A stretch of DNA of 64,000 nucleotides from Paenibacillus harenae DSM 16969. GTDB lineage: Bacteria > Bacillota > Bacilli > Paenibacillales > Paenibacillaceae. Both the position numbers and the translations under genes were made by a program. The stretch covers positions 186,001-250,000 of the forward strand of contig NZ_AULV01000015.1 in NCBI RefSeq assembly GCF_000422465.1, read 5' to 3'. Positions within the stretch are counted from its first letter, which is position 1. Each line of letters opens with the position of its first letter. The notes below the pieces were generated by a model. The model saw nothing but the letters and a program-made list of their open reading frames with translations, was not told the DNA's origin and searched no databases. Shown in pieces: positions 36,266 to 44,676 of the stretch.

Positions 36266-36327
36266 AAAAAAAAAAAAAAAAATGAGGCCTTCCACTGTTC
36301 CGTGTTATCGGAAATGGTGGAGACCTC
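36266..36327 (-). terminator. Strong intrinsic terminator of the glycosyltransferase gene
   Basis: A long hairpin (GAGG 36284-36287 with CCTC 36324-36327 and further inner pairs) is followed on the minus strand by 17 T. Confidence 0.9.
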
Positions 36328-36410
36328 CGCATATCCGGTCGTCCTTTAAATTGTTGGTGCTGATGTGATCAGTATATACTTATAATTCCGAGGTGTAAAC
36401 TTAGTATTTA

Positions 36411-37619
36411 TCAGACTGAAGCGTGTCTCCATTGTAAAATCACTTCCGCCGCTTTGGAGGCTCCGCCCGCTTCGCGGAAGGATGTACCGATCGCCTCGGC
36501 CTGCTGCTTGAAGGAAGGAACGGCAAGCAGCGTTTCGGCCGTTTCGTGCAGAAGGACCGGAGAAAGTTCGCCGAGATCGAGCGCTAATCCCGCCCTCAGC
36601 TCGGATACTCTCCGGGCTACCATAGGCTGGTCCGCGGAGACCGGGATGACAGCAAGCGGCGTGCCGTAATAAAGCCCTTCGCTTGTACTGTTCATTCCCC
36701 CGTGGGTAAAGAATACGTCAGCATGCTGGAGTACTTCCAGTTGCGGCACATAGTTTTTCACGATGAAGTTATCAGGAATGTATGAGAACTCACTCAAATT
36801 CGTATTTTTTCCGACCGACATGACGATGGTCGCGTCGAAGTCTCTGAACGCTTCAAAACACATATCATAGAAATGTTTCTGCTGATTAAATACCGTGCCC
36901 ATGGAGATATAAACGACTTTCCGCCCTTTCAAATCCTCTACAGGAAACTCGGGAGCATCTTTACGCGGCGCAATGGAGGGGCCGACGAAATGATACGATC
37001 CGTCGAAGGACTCAGAATTCGGTTGGAAATGTGCCGAGGTGTAGACGACGGTCATGTCGACAGGGTGACAGAAGAAACCAGCCGGCTTCTTCAGGAAGCT
37101 TAAGTCAAGATCATGCTCCGATTTCATGAGCCCGATCCATTCTTCCATCTTGCGGGTTACTTCGGCATCCGGGGAAATCATTTTTTTGATCGGGAATTCG
37201 AAATCGGGATGTAAGGCGAACGATGTGCACGAGGCGATTTTCGGCAGCCCTAGCTTTTCCGCGACCATCCAACCCGCCAGACACATGTGGTCATTGATCA
37301 CATAATCGTACTTCTCATTTTGAACTTCAGGCAGGATCTTCAGGTACAGCTCATACGATTTCCGCAGCATGATTTCCATGAACATGAAGATATTCATGTT
37401 CGGTCCTGGTCCCCCCGTGCCCACTCTCTTCATAAGTTCCTCTTCCACAAAATCTTCGTAAGTCCTTACCTCAGCTCCGACTCCTTCCAATCGCTCTCTG
37501 AACTTTTCCACACAATAATAAGTGACTTCTTCACCTCTGCTCGTCAGCTCCTTCACCAGGCCTACCGTCGGATTCACATGTCCCTCAGCGGGGAAGTTAA
37601 TAAACAGTACTTTTCCCAT
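36411..37619 (-). CDS. MGT/YjiC-type UDP-glycosyltransferase (GT1)
   Basis: 402 aa, GT-B fold. The N-terminus MGKVLFINFPAEGHVNPT carries the conserved acceptor-side H15. The donor-binding motif is VFFTHGGMNSTSEGLYYG (about 309-326) with ADQP further on. Relatives glycosylate macrolides, flavonoids or other small hydroxylated compounds with UDP-glucose, often for detoxification. ATG 37619 gives the classic N-terminus; a GTG at 37631 is too close to GGAAGGGA. The gene has its own promoter and terminator. Macrolide inactivation is possible but not demonstrated. Confidence 0.9.
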   Translation of the reverse strand: MGKVLFINFPAEGHVNPTVGLVKELTSRGEEVTYYCVEKFRERLEGVGAEVRTYEDFVEEELMKRVGTGGPGPNMNIFMFMEIMLRKSYELYLKILPEVQNEKYDYVINDHMCLAGWMVAEKLGLPKIASCTSFALHPDFEFPIKKMISPDAEVTRKMEEWIGLMKSEHDLDLSFLKKPAGFFCHPVDMTVVYTSAHFQPNSESFDGSYHFVGPSIAPRKDAPEFPVEDLKGRKVVYISMGTVFNQQKHFYDMCFEAFRDFDATIVMSVGKNTNLSEFSYIPDNFIVKNYVPQLEVLQHADVFFTHGGMNSTSEGLYYGTPLAVIPVSADQPMVARRVSELRAGLALDLGELSPVLLHETAETLLAVPSFKQQAEAIGTSFREAGGASKAAEVILQWRHASV

Positions 37620-37644
37620 GGATATAATCACTCCCTTCCACTCT

Positions 37645-37674
37645 ATGGTAATATAAGGAAGAGGGTAGAGTCAA
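37645..37674 (-). promoter_or_regulatory. Putative promoter of the glycosyltransferase gene with a dyad
   Basis: TTGACT (37669-37674) and TACCAT (37645-37650) are 18 bases apart. CTCTA next to the -35 is mirrored by TAGAG next to the -10. Long spacers with a dyad are used by MerR-family activators, but the match is loose. Confidence 0.35.
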
Positions 37675-37877
37675 AAACAGATCGTATACCGCTCGATGTG
37701 TTCCTGAATTTTCAGTTCACAAACAATAAAGGGGCCGTCACAAATTTATTCGAAAGAAGAAAACTAGCTGAAACTACGGGAGACAATCCCGTTAGATGAT
37801 CGATATTGCTATGTCACTACATATTAGACGGAGAAATTCGGCTCCTTAAACCATGACGCTCTCATGAGCGGACTGGC

Positions 37878-39050
37878 TTAATCGTCGAATGCGAAGCCAT
37901 CCAAACCTTGTCTCACTAAATCCTCGAACAATATTCGGGCAAGTTCCGCAGCCCCTGTGCGATTGGGATGCAAGGTGTCCCCAGGCATATAAAGCGCAAG
38001 CGTCGCCTCAGGCCCGATTGACGTGAAATAGGCCGAGCTTAAAACATTCAGGTCGACTAAGGGTACGTTTTCTTCCTGCGCCAAAGCCACAGTTGAGTGT
38101 CTGTACCACCTGTTAACGGAAGAGTGTACGCCTTGAGCATTAAAGTCGGTCGCTCTGCCTTGCGGCGTAGATAGAATAACGGTGGCACCGGTAGCCTTTA
38201 CTTGGCGCACCATATCGCGCATAATCTCCTTAAACTCGGCTTCGGTCGTGTTATTTTTCGGATTGGTATCGTTAATGCCTAACTGCAGGATAAAATAGTC
38301 GCCCGGCTTAATGTACTTCAGAATGGCTTCGAGTTGACCGTCACCTCTGAAGCCTCTTGCAATTTGTCCGCCTGAGGCCATATTTCTCACCTGGAATGTT
38401 TTCGTATTTACATATGGAGGCAGCATTTGTCCCCATCCCGCCTGCGTACTGCTATCCAACGGATAATAATTACACACCGTCGAGTCTCCGCCTATATATA
38501 TCGTGCGATTCGTAACCGGAACGTTCGACAGCTTCCTGATTTTCAAGGCGCTTAACGTAAATGCCGCCCCCGCTTTACCTTCGGTTACGAGCAGGTTTAG
38601 CTGCCCGTCTGTGACCGGAATTTGAAATTTGTCCGTTGCGGAGTTTCCCGTCATGTTGATGATTTGATAAACCCCTTCCGCCGCCACGCTCGATCTTGTC
38701 GTGTTACCCAGTACGACCTTAATCTCGTAAAGTCCGTTTGCAAGATCGATGTTAAACGTATTGGTGCTTTTCGTGCCGTAAGCAAGGAACTGGACAGCGT
38801 CGCTTGCCGCACCGATGCCGGAAGCTGAAACATTCCGCATGTTCCCCGGAGTATGGAAGCCATAACCTTTTTCCGCGCTGTAGCCGTCGGAAGCGCTCAG
38901 ACCAATATAGCCGGACTCAACGCTGCCAGCGCCAAAATCGAATTTGAGCTCGTCATTTACCGCTTCCGCTTTCAAACTTGGCATGAATCCGATTAAAAGA
39001 GCGGCGAACAGGATCGCGCTTATCGGTTTCGTCCATCGGCCTTTATTCAC
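37878..39050 (-). CDS. Secreted SGNH esterase, rhamnogalacturonan acetylesterase-like
   Basis: 390 aa with a Sec signal peptide (about 1-30, ending SLKAEA). Residues about 34-172 form a beta-sandwich (KFDFGAGSVESGYIG) like the carbohydrate-binding domain fused to RhgT/YxiM-type enzymes. The SGNH domain follows: IYIGGDSTVCNYYP (S190), MASGGQIARG, LQLGINDT (N260) and GDTLHPN near the end with the Asp/His pair. The start is GTG 39050 with GGGAGGA seven bases upstream. It removes acetyl groups from rhamnogalacturonan I, which suits the adjacent rhamnose uptake genes. The 240 bases after its stop show only a weak stem. Confidence 0.88.
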   Translation of the reverse strand: MNKGRWTKPISAILFAALLIGFMPSLKAEAVNDELKFDFGAGSVESGYIGLSASDGYSAEKGYGFHTPGNMRNVSASGIGAASDAVQFLAYGTKSTNTFNIDLANGLYEIKVVLGNTTRSSVAAEGVYQIINMTGNSATDKFQIPVTDGQLNLLVTEGKAGAAFTLSALKIRKLSNVPVTNRTIYIGGDSTVCNYYPLDSSTQAGWGQMLPPYVNTKTFQVRNMASGGQIARGFRGDGQLEAILKYIKPGDYFILQLGINDTNPKNNTTEAEFKEIMRDMVRQVKATGATVILSTPQGRATDFNAQGVHSSVNRWYRHSTVALAQEENVPLVDLNVLSSAYFTSIGPEATLALYMPGDTLHPNRTGAAELARILFEDLVRQGLDGFAFDD

Positions 39051-39271
39051 GATTAATTCCTCCCATTTCAAAATTCATGTGTCCATCCATCATTTATTAT
39101 TTATCTCTTCCTCCTTTCAACGATATCGTCACAAATGGATGGCATAAGCGCCCACCTAATTCCACCTTATGCATTTTTGATGCGGCATTAAATAGAAAAA
39201 ACAGTGCTGAATGTTGAAAATTCCGACAGTTTACCATTTTTAAAACAAAATGCCTGTTTGCTGCTTCAACG

Positions 39272-39295
39272 AAAAACCACCGGCAATAGGTGGTT
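39272..39295 (-). terminator. Second hairpin after the rhamnose operon
   Basis: AACCACC (39275-39281) pairs with GGTGGTT (39289-39295), running into TTTTT on the minus strand. The rest of the 39051-39271 gap upstream of the esterase is A+T rich with no clear -35/-10 pair. Confidence 0.6.
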
Positions 39296-39329
39296 CTTCT
39301 TTATTTCTTTGCTCATAGGCAACGACAAA

Positions 39330-39359
39330 GAGCCCCGCAGCCGGAAAGCTGCGGGACTC
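39330..39359 (-). terminator. Terminator of the rhamnose operon
   Basis: GAGTCCCGCAGC pairs with GCTGCGGGGCTC around a six-base loop, 18 bases past the mutarotase stop. The minus-strand T run is short (TTTGT); the plus side has TTGTTTTT. Confidence 0.7.
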
Positions 39360-39376
39360 CTTGTTTTTAATTAGCA

Positions 39377-39697
39377 TTACCGCAAATAAAAGATTTCACG
39401 CATCGGGCGGATAGGCTCTGCTTCAGCCATATCGAAAGAGACCTGCATCATTCCCGAAGTCAGCGCATTCCACCGGCCGCAAACCTCGCTCTGCGCGATA
39501 TAAGCGAAGGCGCCTTCAACGTCGTCGCATTCGAAGCAGTAAAAGAACGTGGTTCCTTCCTGGAATATGGAATAATTGCGAATGCCCGCTTTACGGTGCT
39601 CCTCCAATACTTCCGGCCAAGGATCCGCATGCATCTGAACGTATTCCGCCAGGCACTCTTCCTTGACACGCCATGACCACGCAAACTTGGTGCTCAA
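39377..39697 (-). CDS. rhaM: L-rhamnose mutarotase
   Basis: 106 aa, the usual length of RhaM/RhaU (DUF718). Catalytic H23 lies in EYVQMHADPWPEV, and the C-terminal TSGMMQVSFDMAEAEPIRP and REIFYLR end matches the family. It interconverts alpha and beta L-rhamnose. The start is TTG 39697, nine bases after AGGAGG; longer readings run into the binding-protein gene. Its place as last gene of the transporter operon gives the best clue that the CUT2 importer carries rhamnose. Confidence 0.92.
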   Translation of the reverse strand: MSTKFAWSWRVKEECLAEYVQMHADPWPEVLEEHRKAGIRNYSIFQEGTTFFYCFECDDVEGAFAYIAQSEVCGRWNALTSGMMQVSFDMAEAEPIRPMREIFYLR

Positions 39698-39722
39698 AGC
39701 CTCTGTCCTCCTAGCCCGTGAA

Positions 39723-40799
39723 TTAATAAACCGATTTCCACTCCGCAATGTTGCTTGCGTCGAATTTGAACGGATCGCCCAGCATGATCTGCGTTCCGTC
39801 GCCATCCGCGATAATTTCCTTTTCACCCAGCGTTCCTGCCGTGAATTTCTCGCCGACCGCCCCGGTAATATCGCCTTTAACCAGCGCTTCCGCCGTATAA
39901 CCAGCCAGATAGCCGACATCAAGCGGGTTCCACAGATACATCCATTGGCAGATGCCGCTTTCAATATATTCGGCCATTTCGCTTGGAAGACCGAGACCGG
40001 TCAATTGCACTTTGCCTTTAAGACCTTTGTCCGTCAGTACTTTCCCCGCTGCCGCGATGCCCACCGTTGTCGGGGAGATGATCGCTTTCAGGTTCGGGTA
40101 CGATTTGAGCAGCGCTTCGGTTTCGGATACGCTCTTATCGCGCAGGTCGTCGCCGTAAGCCACTTTGACGAGCTTCACATTCGCGTACTTCGGATCTTCC
40201 AGCTCTTTCTTCATCCATTCGATCCAGGTGTTCTGGTTCGTCGCTTGAGAGGTGGCGCTCAGAATCGCGATTTCCCCTTCGCCGCCGATCATATCGTAAG
40301 CACCTTGAATCAGCGTGCGCCCAATCCGCTCCGGATCCGCCTGGTTCACGTGCGTTGATCGGCTTTGAGCGTTAACCGCGGAGTCGAGCGATATTATTTT
40401 GATCCCGGCGTTCATCGCTTTTTTCAAAGCGGGCTGAAGCGCGTCCGGATCGTTGCCGACAACGGCAATCGAATCAACCTTCTGGGAAATCAGTTCTTCG
40501 ACCATTTGAATTTGCGCTTCCGCGGTCGGTTGATCCGGCGCTTTCAGAATCGCCTCGTGGCCGTTTTCTTCAATCGCATTTTTGAAGCCTTCCATTTCCT
40601 TCTCGCCGTACGGATTGCCCGTGCTTTTGAAAATAATGGCGAATTTCTTCTTGTCCGAGCTTGAGCCCGTATTCTCGGTTGCTGCCGGATTGCTGCTTCC
40701 GCCTTCGGAAGCCTTGTTCCCGCCGGTTCCTCCGCAGCCGGCCAGTATGGAGATGGACATAACCGCGGTTAGGCCTAACGCAAGCATCTTCTTTTTCAT
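39723..40799 (-). CDS. CUT2 ABC sugar-binding lipoprotein, probable rhamnose
   Basis: 358 aa. The lipoprotein signal ends in ISILAGC (C22), followed by a Gly/Ser linker to about 50 and a periplasmic-binding-protein type I fold (KKFAIIFKSTGNPYGEKEMEG). Relatives are rhamnose-binding RhaS-type proteins of CUT2 importers. ATG 40799 follows GGGAGGAA; the N-terminal extension to 40904 is not supported. The next gene is the mutarotase. Confidence 0.9.
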   Translation of the reverse strand: MKKKMLALGLTAVMSISILAGCGGTGGNKASEGGSSNPAATENTGSSSDKKKFAIIFKSTGNPYGEKEMEGFKNAIEENGHEAILKAPDQPTAEAQIQMVEELISQKVDSIAVVGNDPDALQPALKKAMNAGIKIISLDSAVNAQSRSTHVNQADPERIGRTLIQGAYDMIGGEGEIAILSATSQATNQNTWIEWMKKELEDPKYANVKLVKVAYGDDLRDKSVSETEALLKSYPNLKAIISPTTVGIAAAGKVLTDKGLKGKVQLTGLGLPSEMAEYIESGICQWMYLWNPLDVGYLAGYTAEALVKGDITGAVGEKFTAGTLGEKEIIADGDGTQIMLGDPFKFDASNIAEWKSVY

Positions 40800-40910
40800 T
40801 TTCTTATTTCCTCCCTTTTTGTGTGAGAAAGAATGGTCTATATACAAGACAGCGATAAGGCTGTTTTGCACGGAATTCAGGACCGTATCCCTGCGATGCG
40901 GCAATGGGAA

Positions 40911-41900
40911 TCAGGCGTTTCGGCTGCTTGCCCGCTTCCGTTTCAAATTCGGAATCATCACGGCAAAGATTAGCAGCAAGCCGATAATAATGAGCAGCGT
41001 TTGGGCGGATACATTAATAAGACCTAAACCGTAGCGGAGATATCCGATCAGGAAGACGGCAAGTACGGCGCCGATCATTCTTCCTTTTCCTCCGGCTGTG
41101 CTCACTCCGCCGAGAACGGCCATCGCAATCACATCCAGCTCATAGCCTGTTGCGATATTTGGCCTTGTGCTGCCCATTCTTGAAGTCAGGAACAAAGCGG
41201 TTACGGCGGCCATCAAGCCTGCGAGCATGAAGATGATAATCTTGATTTTATCCACCTGCACGCCGGAGTACCGGCTTGCCGTCGGATTGCTGCCCATGGC
41301 ATACACTCTTCTTCCGAACGTCGTCTTATGGAGAAGCAGACCGAACAAGACGGCGAATACCGCAAAGACGATTAATATAAACGGAATGTCTCCGACATAA
41401 CCCCAACCCAAGTAGCTGAACCATTCCGGAAACTTCCCCGCGGCCTGATCCTCCAGAATGATATAGGCGATGCCGCGGTATATGATCATGGTAGCGAGCG
41501 TCACGATAACGGACGAAAGCTCCTTGAACTTCACAATCAGAATGCCGTTGATCAATCCGCTCAGCAGACCGACCGCAAGGCAGATCGCCATAGCAAGCGG
41601 CATCGGGACGCCTTGACTGTACAGATCCGCCATGACAACCGAAGACAAGGCGACAATGGAGCCTACGGAAATATCGATATCCGCCAAAATAATGACGAAT
41701 ACCATCGGCAGTACGATAAACGCCTTATCCAAAAAGCTCATCGTGGCATCGCGCAGGCTGTCGTAATTCCAGTAGTACTCCGACAGATTGATATTCATCA
41801 CGGTGACGGCAATAAACAAAACGACCAGCATCCATTCCCATTGGAGGAAAAAGCCTTTAAGAGAGAAAGGTTTCTTGTTTGCAATCATTCTCGGTTCCAT
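40911..41900 (-). CDS. CUT2 ABC permease (rhamnose importer)
   Basis: 329 aa, about nine hydrophobic segments. ADIDISVGSIVALSS and AMAVLGGVSTAGGKG are typical BPD_transp_2 (RbsC) blocks. It is one of two adjacent permeases and lies three bases after its partner's stop. A heterodimeric channel is expected. Confidence 0.9.
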   Translation of the reverse strand: MEPRMIANKKPFSLKGFFLQWEWMLVVLFIAVTVMNINLSEYYWNYDSLRDATMSFLDKAFIVLPMVFVIILADIDISVGSIVALSSVVMADLYSQGVPMPLAMAICLAVGLLSGLINGILIVKFKELSSVIVTLATMIIYRGIAYIILEDQAAGKFPEWFSYLGWGYVGDIPFILIVFAVFAVLFGLLLHKTTFGRRVYAMGSNPTASRYSGVQVDKIKIIIFMLAGLMAAVTALFLTSRMGSTRPNIATGYELDVIAMAVLGGVSTAGGKGRMIGAVLAVFLIGYLRYGLGLINVSAQTLLIIIGLLLIFAVMIPNLKRKRASSRNA

Positions 41901-41903
41901 CGC

Positions 41904-42953
41904 TTATATTTTCCTCCTCATCAGATTGTTCCGGTCGATTCCGCGCTTCACCACGGCATTGATGATGACGGCGACAAGAATAATCGTCCCTTGAATCCAC
42001 ATTTGCCAGAACGGCGAGACATTGATCATCGGCAGCGCATTGTTCAGAATGCCAAGCAGCACGGTGCCCAGAATAATGCCGGATATCTTGCCCGATCCTC
42101 CGGCGATGCTGACGCCTCCGAGCACGCAGGCCGCAATGACGTTCAGCTCATAGCCCGCTGCGGTATCGCCTTGGGCGGATGCGAATTTGGAAACCCACAA
42201 TACGCCGGCCAGACCGGAAAGGCCGCCCATGATGCTGTATACGAGCCATAATATTTTCCCTGTTTTGATCCCGCTGATTTGAGCCGAATCGGGATTGCTC
42301 CCAACCGCGTAGATTTGTCTCCCTGTCCGGGTATGATTGACAAAGAAATACGCGGCGACATAAATGACGATGGCGATAAAAACCAGGTTATTGATGCCCA
42401 GAACGGAGCCCGTGGCGATTTGTTTGAAGCTGTCCGGCATTTGATGGGCGCTGACCCATTTCCCTCCGCTTGCCTGATAAGTTAATCCGCGAAACACGTT
42501 CATCATGCCGAGCGTAGCGATAATCGGCAGTATTCCCATCCTGGAGACGAGAAAGCCAAGCGCCATTCCGCATACAAGACCGACCGCCACGCCCAGCAGC
42601 AGGGCTATCATAGGATTCAAATCCGGGTATTCATATACCGTTAAGGCCGCAATCATCCCCGACAAAGCCAAGGTTGCGCCGATCGACAGATCGATCCCGC
42701 GGGTGACGATAACGAGCATCATTCCGATCGTCAGTATACTTAAGATGGCCGTATTCGTCGCAATGTCATTGATGTTCTCCCATGACAGGAAGCTCGGATT
42801 GCGAAGCTGTACGCCTAAGGAAAGCAAGACGATAAACCCAAGCAGTCCCAGCTCTCTGAATTTTCCTATGTTTGCACTAAACGATTTTTTGGGAAATCCG
42901 GCATTATGCGGCGCAGGTTCCAAAGCAGCGTTCGCCAAGCCTCTCTCGTTCAT
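41904..42953 (-). CDS. CUT2 ABC permease (rhamnose importer), second
   Basis: 349 aa, about nine hydrophobic segments. TRGIDLSIGATLALSG and AACVLGGVSIAGGSG are RbsC-family blocks. ATG 42953 has AAAGGTGG eight bases before and is preferred to a GTG at 42965. It follows the ATPase gene and pairs with the next permease. Confidence 0.9.
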   Translation of the reverse strand: MNERGLANAALEPAPHNAGFPKKSFSANIGKFRELGLLGFIVLLSLGVQLRNPSFLSWENINDIATNTAILSILTIGMMLVIVTRGIDLSIGATLALSGMIAALTVYEYPDLNPMIALLLGVAVGLVCGMALGFLVSRMGILPIIATLGMMNVFRGLTYQASGGKWVSAHQMPDSFKQIATGSVLGINNLVFIAIVIYVAAYFFVNHTRTGRQIYAVGSNPDSAQISGIKTGKILWLVYSIMGGLSGLAGVLWVSKFASAQGDTAAGYELNVIAACVLGGVSIAGGSGKISGIILGTVLLGILNNALPMINVSPFWQMWIQGTIILVAVIINAVVKRGIDRNNLMRRKI

Positions 42954-42967
42954 ATCGTTGCCCACCT

Positions 42968-44482
42968 TTAAAGTTGTTCCGCCAGCGGCGCTTCATCGAC
43001 CATGGATGCCTGAAGAATGGCCTCCTGCGTAATTTCGTCCCGCTCCAGCGTAGCCGCCACCCTGCCTTCCCGCATCACGGCAACCCGGTCGCACATCCCG
43101 ATGATTTCCGGCATTTCGGAGGAGACCATAATAATACCGTAACCGCTGCAGGCGAGCTCGCTGATCATTTCATAAATCGCCGATTTCGCTCCCACATCCA
43201 CGCCTTTGGTCGGTTCGTCGAGAATGAGAATGTCAAGATCGGCGGTCAACAGCTTGGCGAATACGACCTTTTGCTGGTTTCCGCCGGAAAGAGAACTTAC
43301 CAGATCGAATATGCTGCCTGCTTTTACATTCACTTTCTCCGCCAGCCGCTTGGTCGTTTCCGCTTCTGCCGCCGGATTCAGCATTCCTCTTTTGGACCAT
43401 TTCCGCAAAGAAGGAAGCGTAATATTACGGCCGATCCCCCACTGCAGCACGAGGCCTTGCTTTTGCCGGTCTTCCGGCAAATATCCAATGCCATGCTTCA
43501 TCGCGTCGAGCGGGCTCTTCACGCGCAATACTTTCCCTTTAAGCAGCACTCTGCCTTTATCGTAAGCCGAAATGCCGAACAAAGCTTGGCATACCTCCGT
43601 GCGGCCGGCTCCGACCAATCCGGTCAGCCCCATAATTTCGCCGCGCCGGAGCGTGAAGGTGACATCCGCGAAATATCCCGTTTGCCCGAGCCCCTCCACC
43701 GCCAGCAGCTCTTCGCCGACAACCGATTCCTTCTTCGGGAACAGCTGCGTAATTTCGCGTCCGACCATCGCTACGATCAGGTCAGGGTTCGCTATTTCAT
43801 CCACATCCCATGTGCCGATATATTTGGAATCTCTGAACACCGTCACCTTGCTTGCCAGTCGGTACATGTCCTCGAAACGGTGCGATATAAAAATAACGGA
43901 TTTCCCTTGCTCCCTCAGCTTATCGACAATCCGGTACAATTCTTCGCTTTCGTTTTTGGTCAACGCGGCCGTCGGCTCATCCATAATGATAATTTTCGCA
44001 TCAAGAGAAAGCGCTTTCGCGATTTCGACGATTTGCTGCTCCGCTACGCTAAGCGCGCCCATTTGCGTCTTTGGACTGAAGGAAGCGCCGAGCTCCCGCA
44101 AGAGGCTTCCGGCTTCCGCGTGCATGTTGTTCCACAGGATCCGTTTCGTTAAGCGCCCGATTTTCTCATGACCCATAAAAATATTTTCCGTAACGCTAAG
44201 ATCCGGATAGCAGGTAACATGCTGATAAATAGCGGCGATCCCCGCTTTCTTCGATTCATTCGGGGTTTTGAACTCCACCTTCCGGCCATCGAGATATATT
44301 TCACCCTCATCAGGCTGGTAGACACCGGTGATGACCTTGATAAAGGTCGATTTTCCCGCGCCGTTCTCGCCCATGAGCGCGTGAACCTCTCCCGGTTTCA
44401 GCTTGAAGTACACATTGTCGAGCGCTTTAACGCCCGGGAATATTTTGGTGATGCCGTTAAGTTCAAGAACAAATTCGGCCAT
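42968..44482 (-). CDS. CUT2 ABC ATPase with two nucleotide-binding domains
   Basis: 504 aa, the length of RbsA/RhaT-type ATPases. Domain 1 has Walker A GENGAGKS (38-45), LSVAEQQ signature and MDEPTA. Domain 2 has the degenerate GLVGAGRTEV loop without the Walker Lys but a complete LSGGNQQK signature and LDEPTKGVD. This asymmetry is normal for the family. GAGGGGGG precedes the ATG by seven bases. It is the first gene of the importer operon and is separated from the sensor genes by a terminator. Confidence 0.93.
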   Translation of the reverse strand: MAEFVLELNGITKIFPGVKALDNVYFKLKPGEVHALMGENGAGKSTFIKVITGVYQPDEGEIYLDGRKVEFKTPNESKKAGIAAIYQHVTCYPDLSVTENIFMGHEKIGRLTKRILWNNMHAEAGSLLRELGASFSPKTQMGALSVAEQQIVEIAKALSLDAKIIIMDEPTAALTKNESEELYRIVDKLREQGKSVIFISHRFEDMYRLASKVTVFRDSKYIGTWDVDEIANPDLIVAMVGREITQLFPKKESVVGEELLAVEGLGQTGYFADVTFTLRRGEIMGLTGLVGAGRTEVCQALFGISAYDKGRVLLKGKVLRVKSPLDAMKHGIGYLPEDRQKQGLVLQWGIGRNITLPSLRKWSKRGMLNPAAEAETTKRLAEKVNVKAGSIFDLVSSLSGGNQQKVVFAKLLTADLDILILDEPTKGVDVGAKSAIYEMISELACSGYGIIMVSSEMPEIIGMCDRVAVMREGRVAATLERDEITQEAILQASMVDEAPLAEQL

Positions 44483-44608
44483 CGCAGTTCCCCCCTCACC
44501 ACTTGATTATCTCTTTCTTATCGTTCTATCATAATCGTCTTCCGGCTTCGGCAGTAGGAGACATCTTTCGGGTAGGGGGGAGAATATTCCGTTTCTGCCG
44601 CGCGCAGC

Positions 44609-44639
44609 AAAAAAAAGAGCAGGCGAATGGCCTGTCTCT
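44609..44639 (-). terminator. Terminator between the YesN-like regulator and the importer operon
   Basis: AGAGaCAGGC pairs with GCCTGcTCT, followed by TTTTTTTT on the minus strand. The 44483-44608 stretch must hold the importer promoter; only a TATGAT at -10 without a good -35 is seen, as expected of an activator-dependent promoter. Confidence 0.85.
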
Positions 44640-44676
44640 TGAGCGCGTTTCCTATATTCCCCCATATGTGCAAGCT

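Noticed and set aside
39043..39093. 16-codon upstream ORF overlapping the acetylesterase start
   Set aside because: The nearest AAAGGAGG is 16 bases away, too far to support initiation; kept only as a weak possibility.
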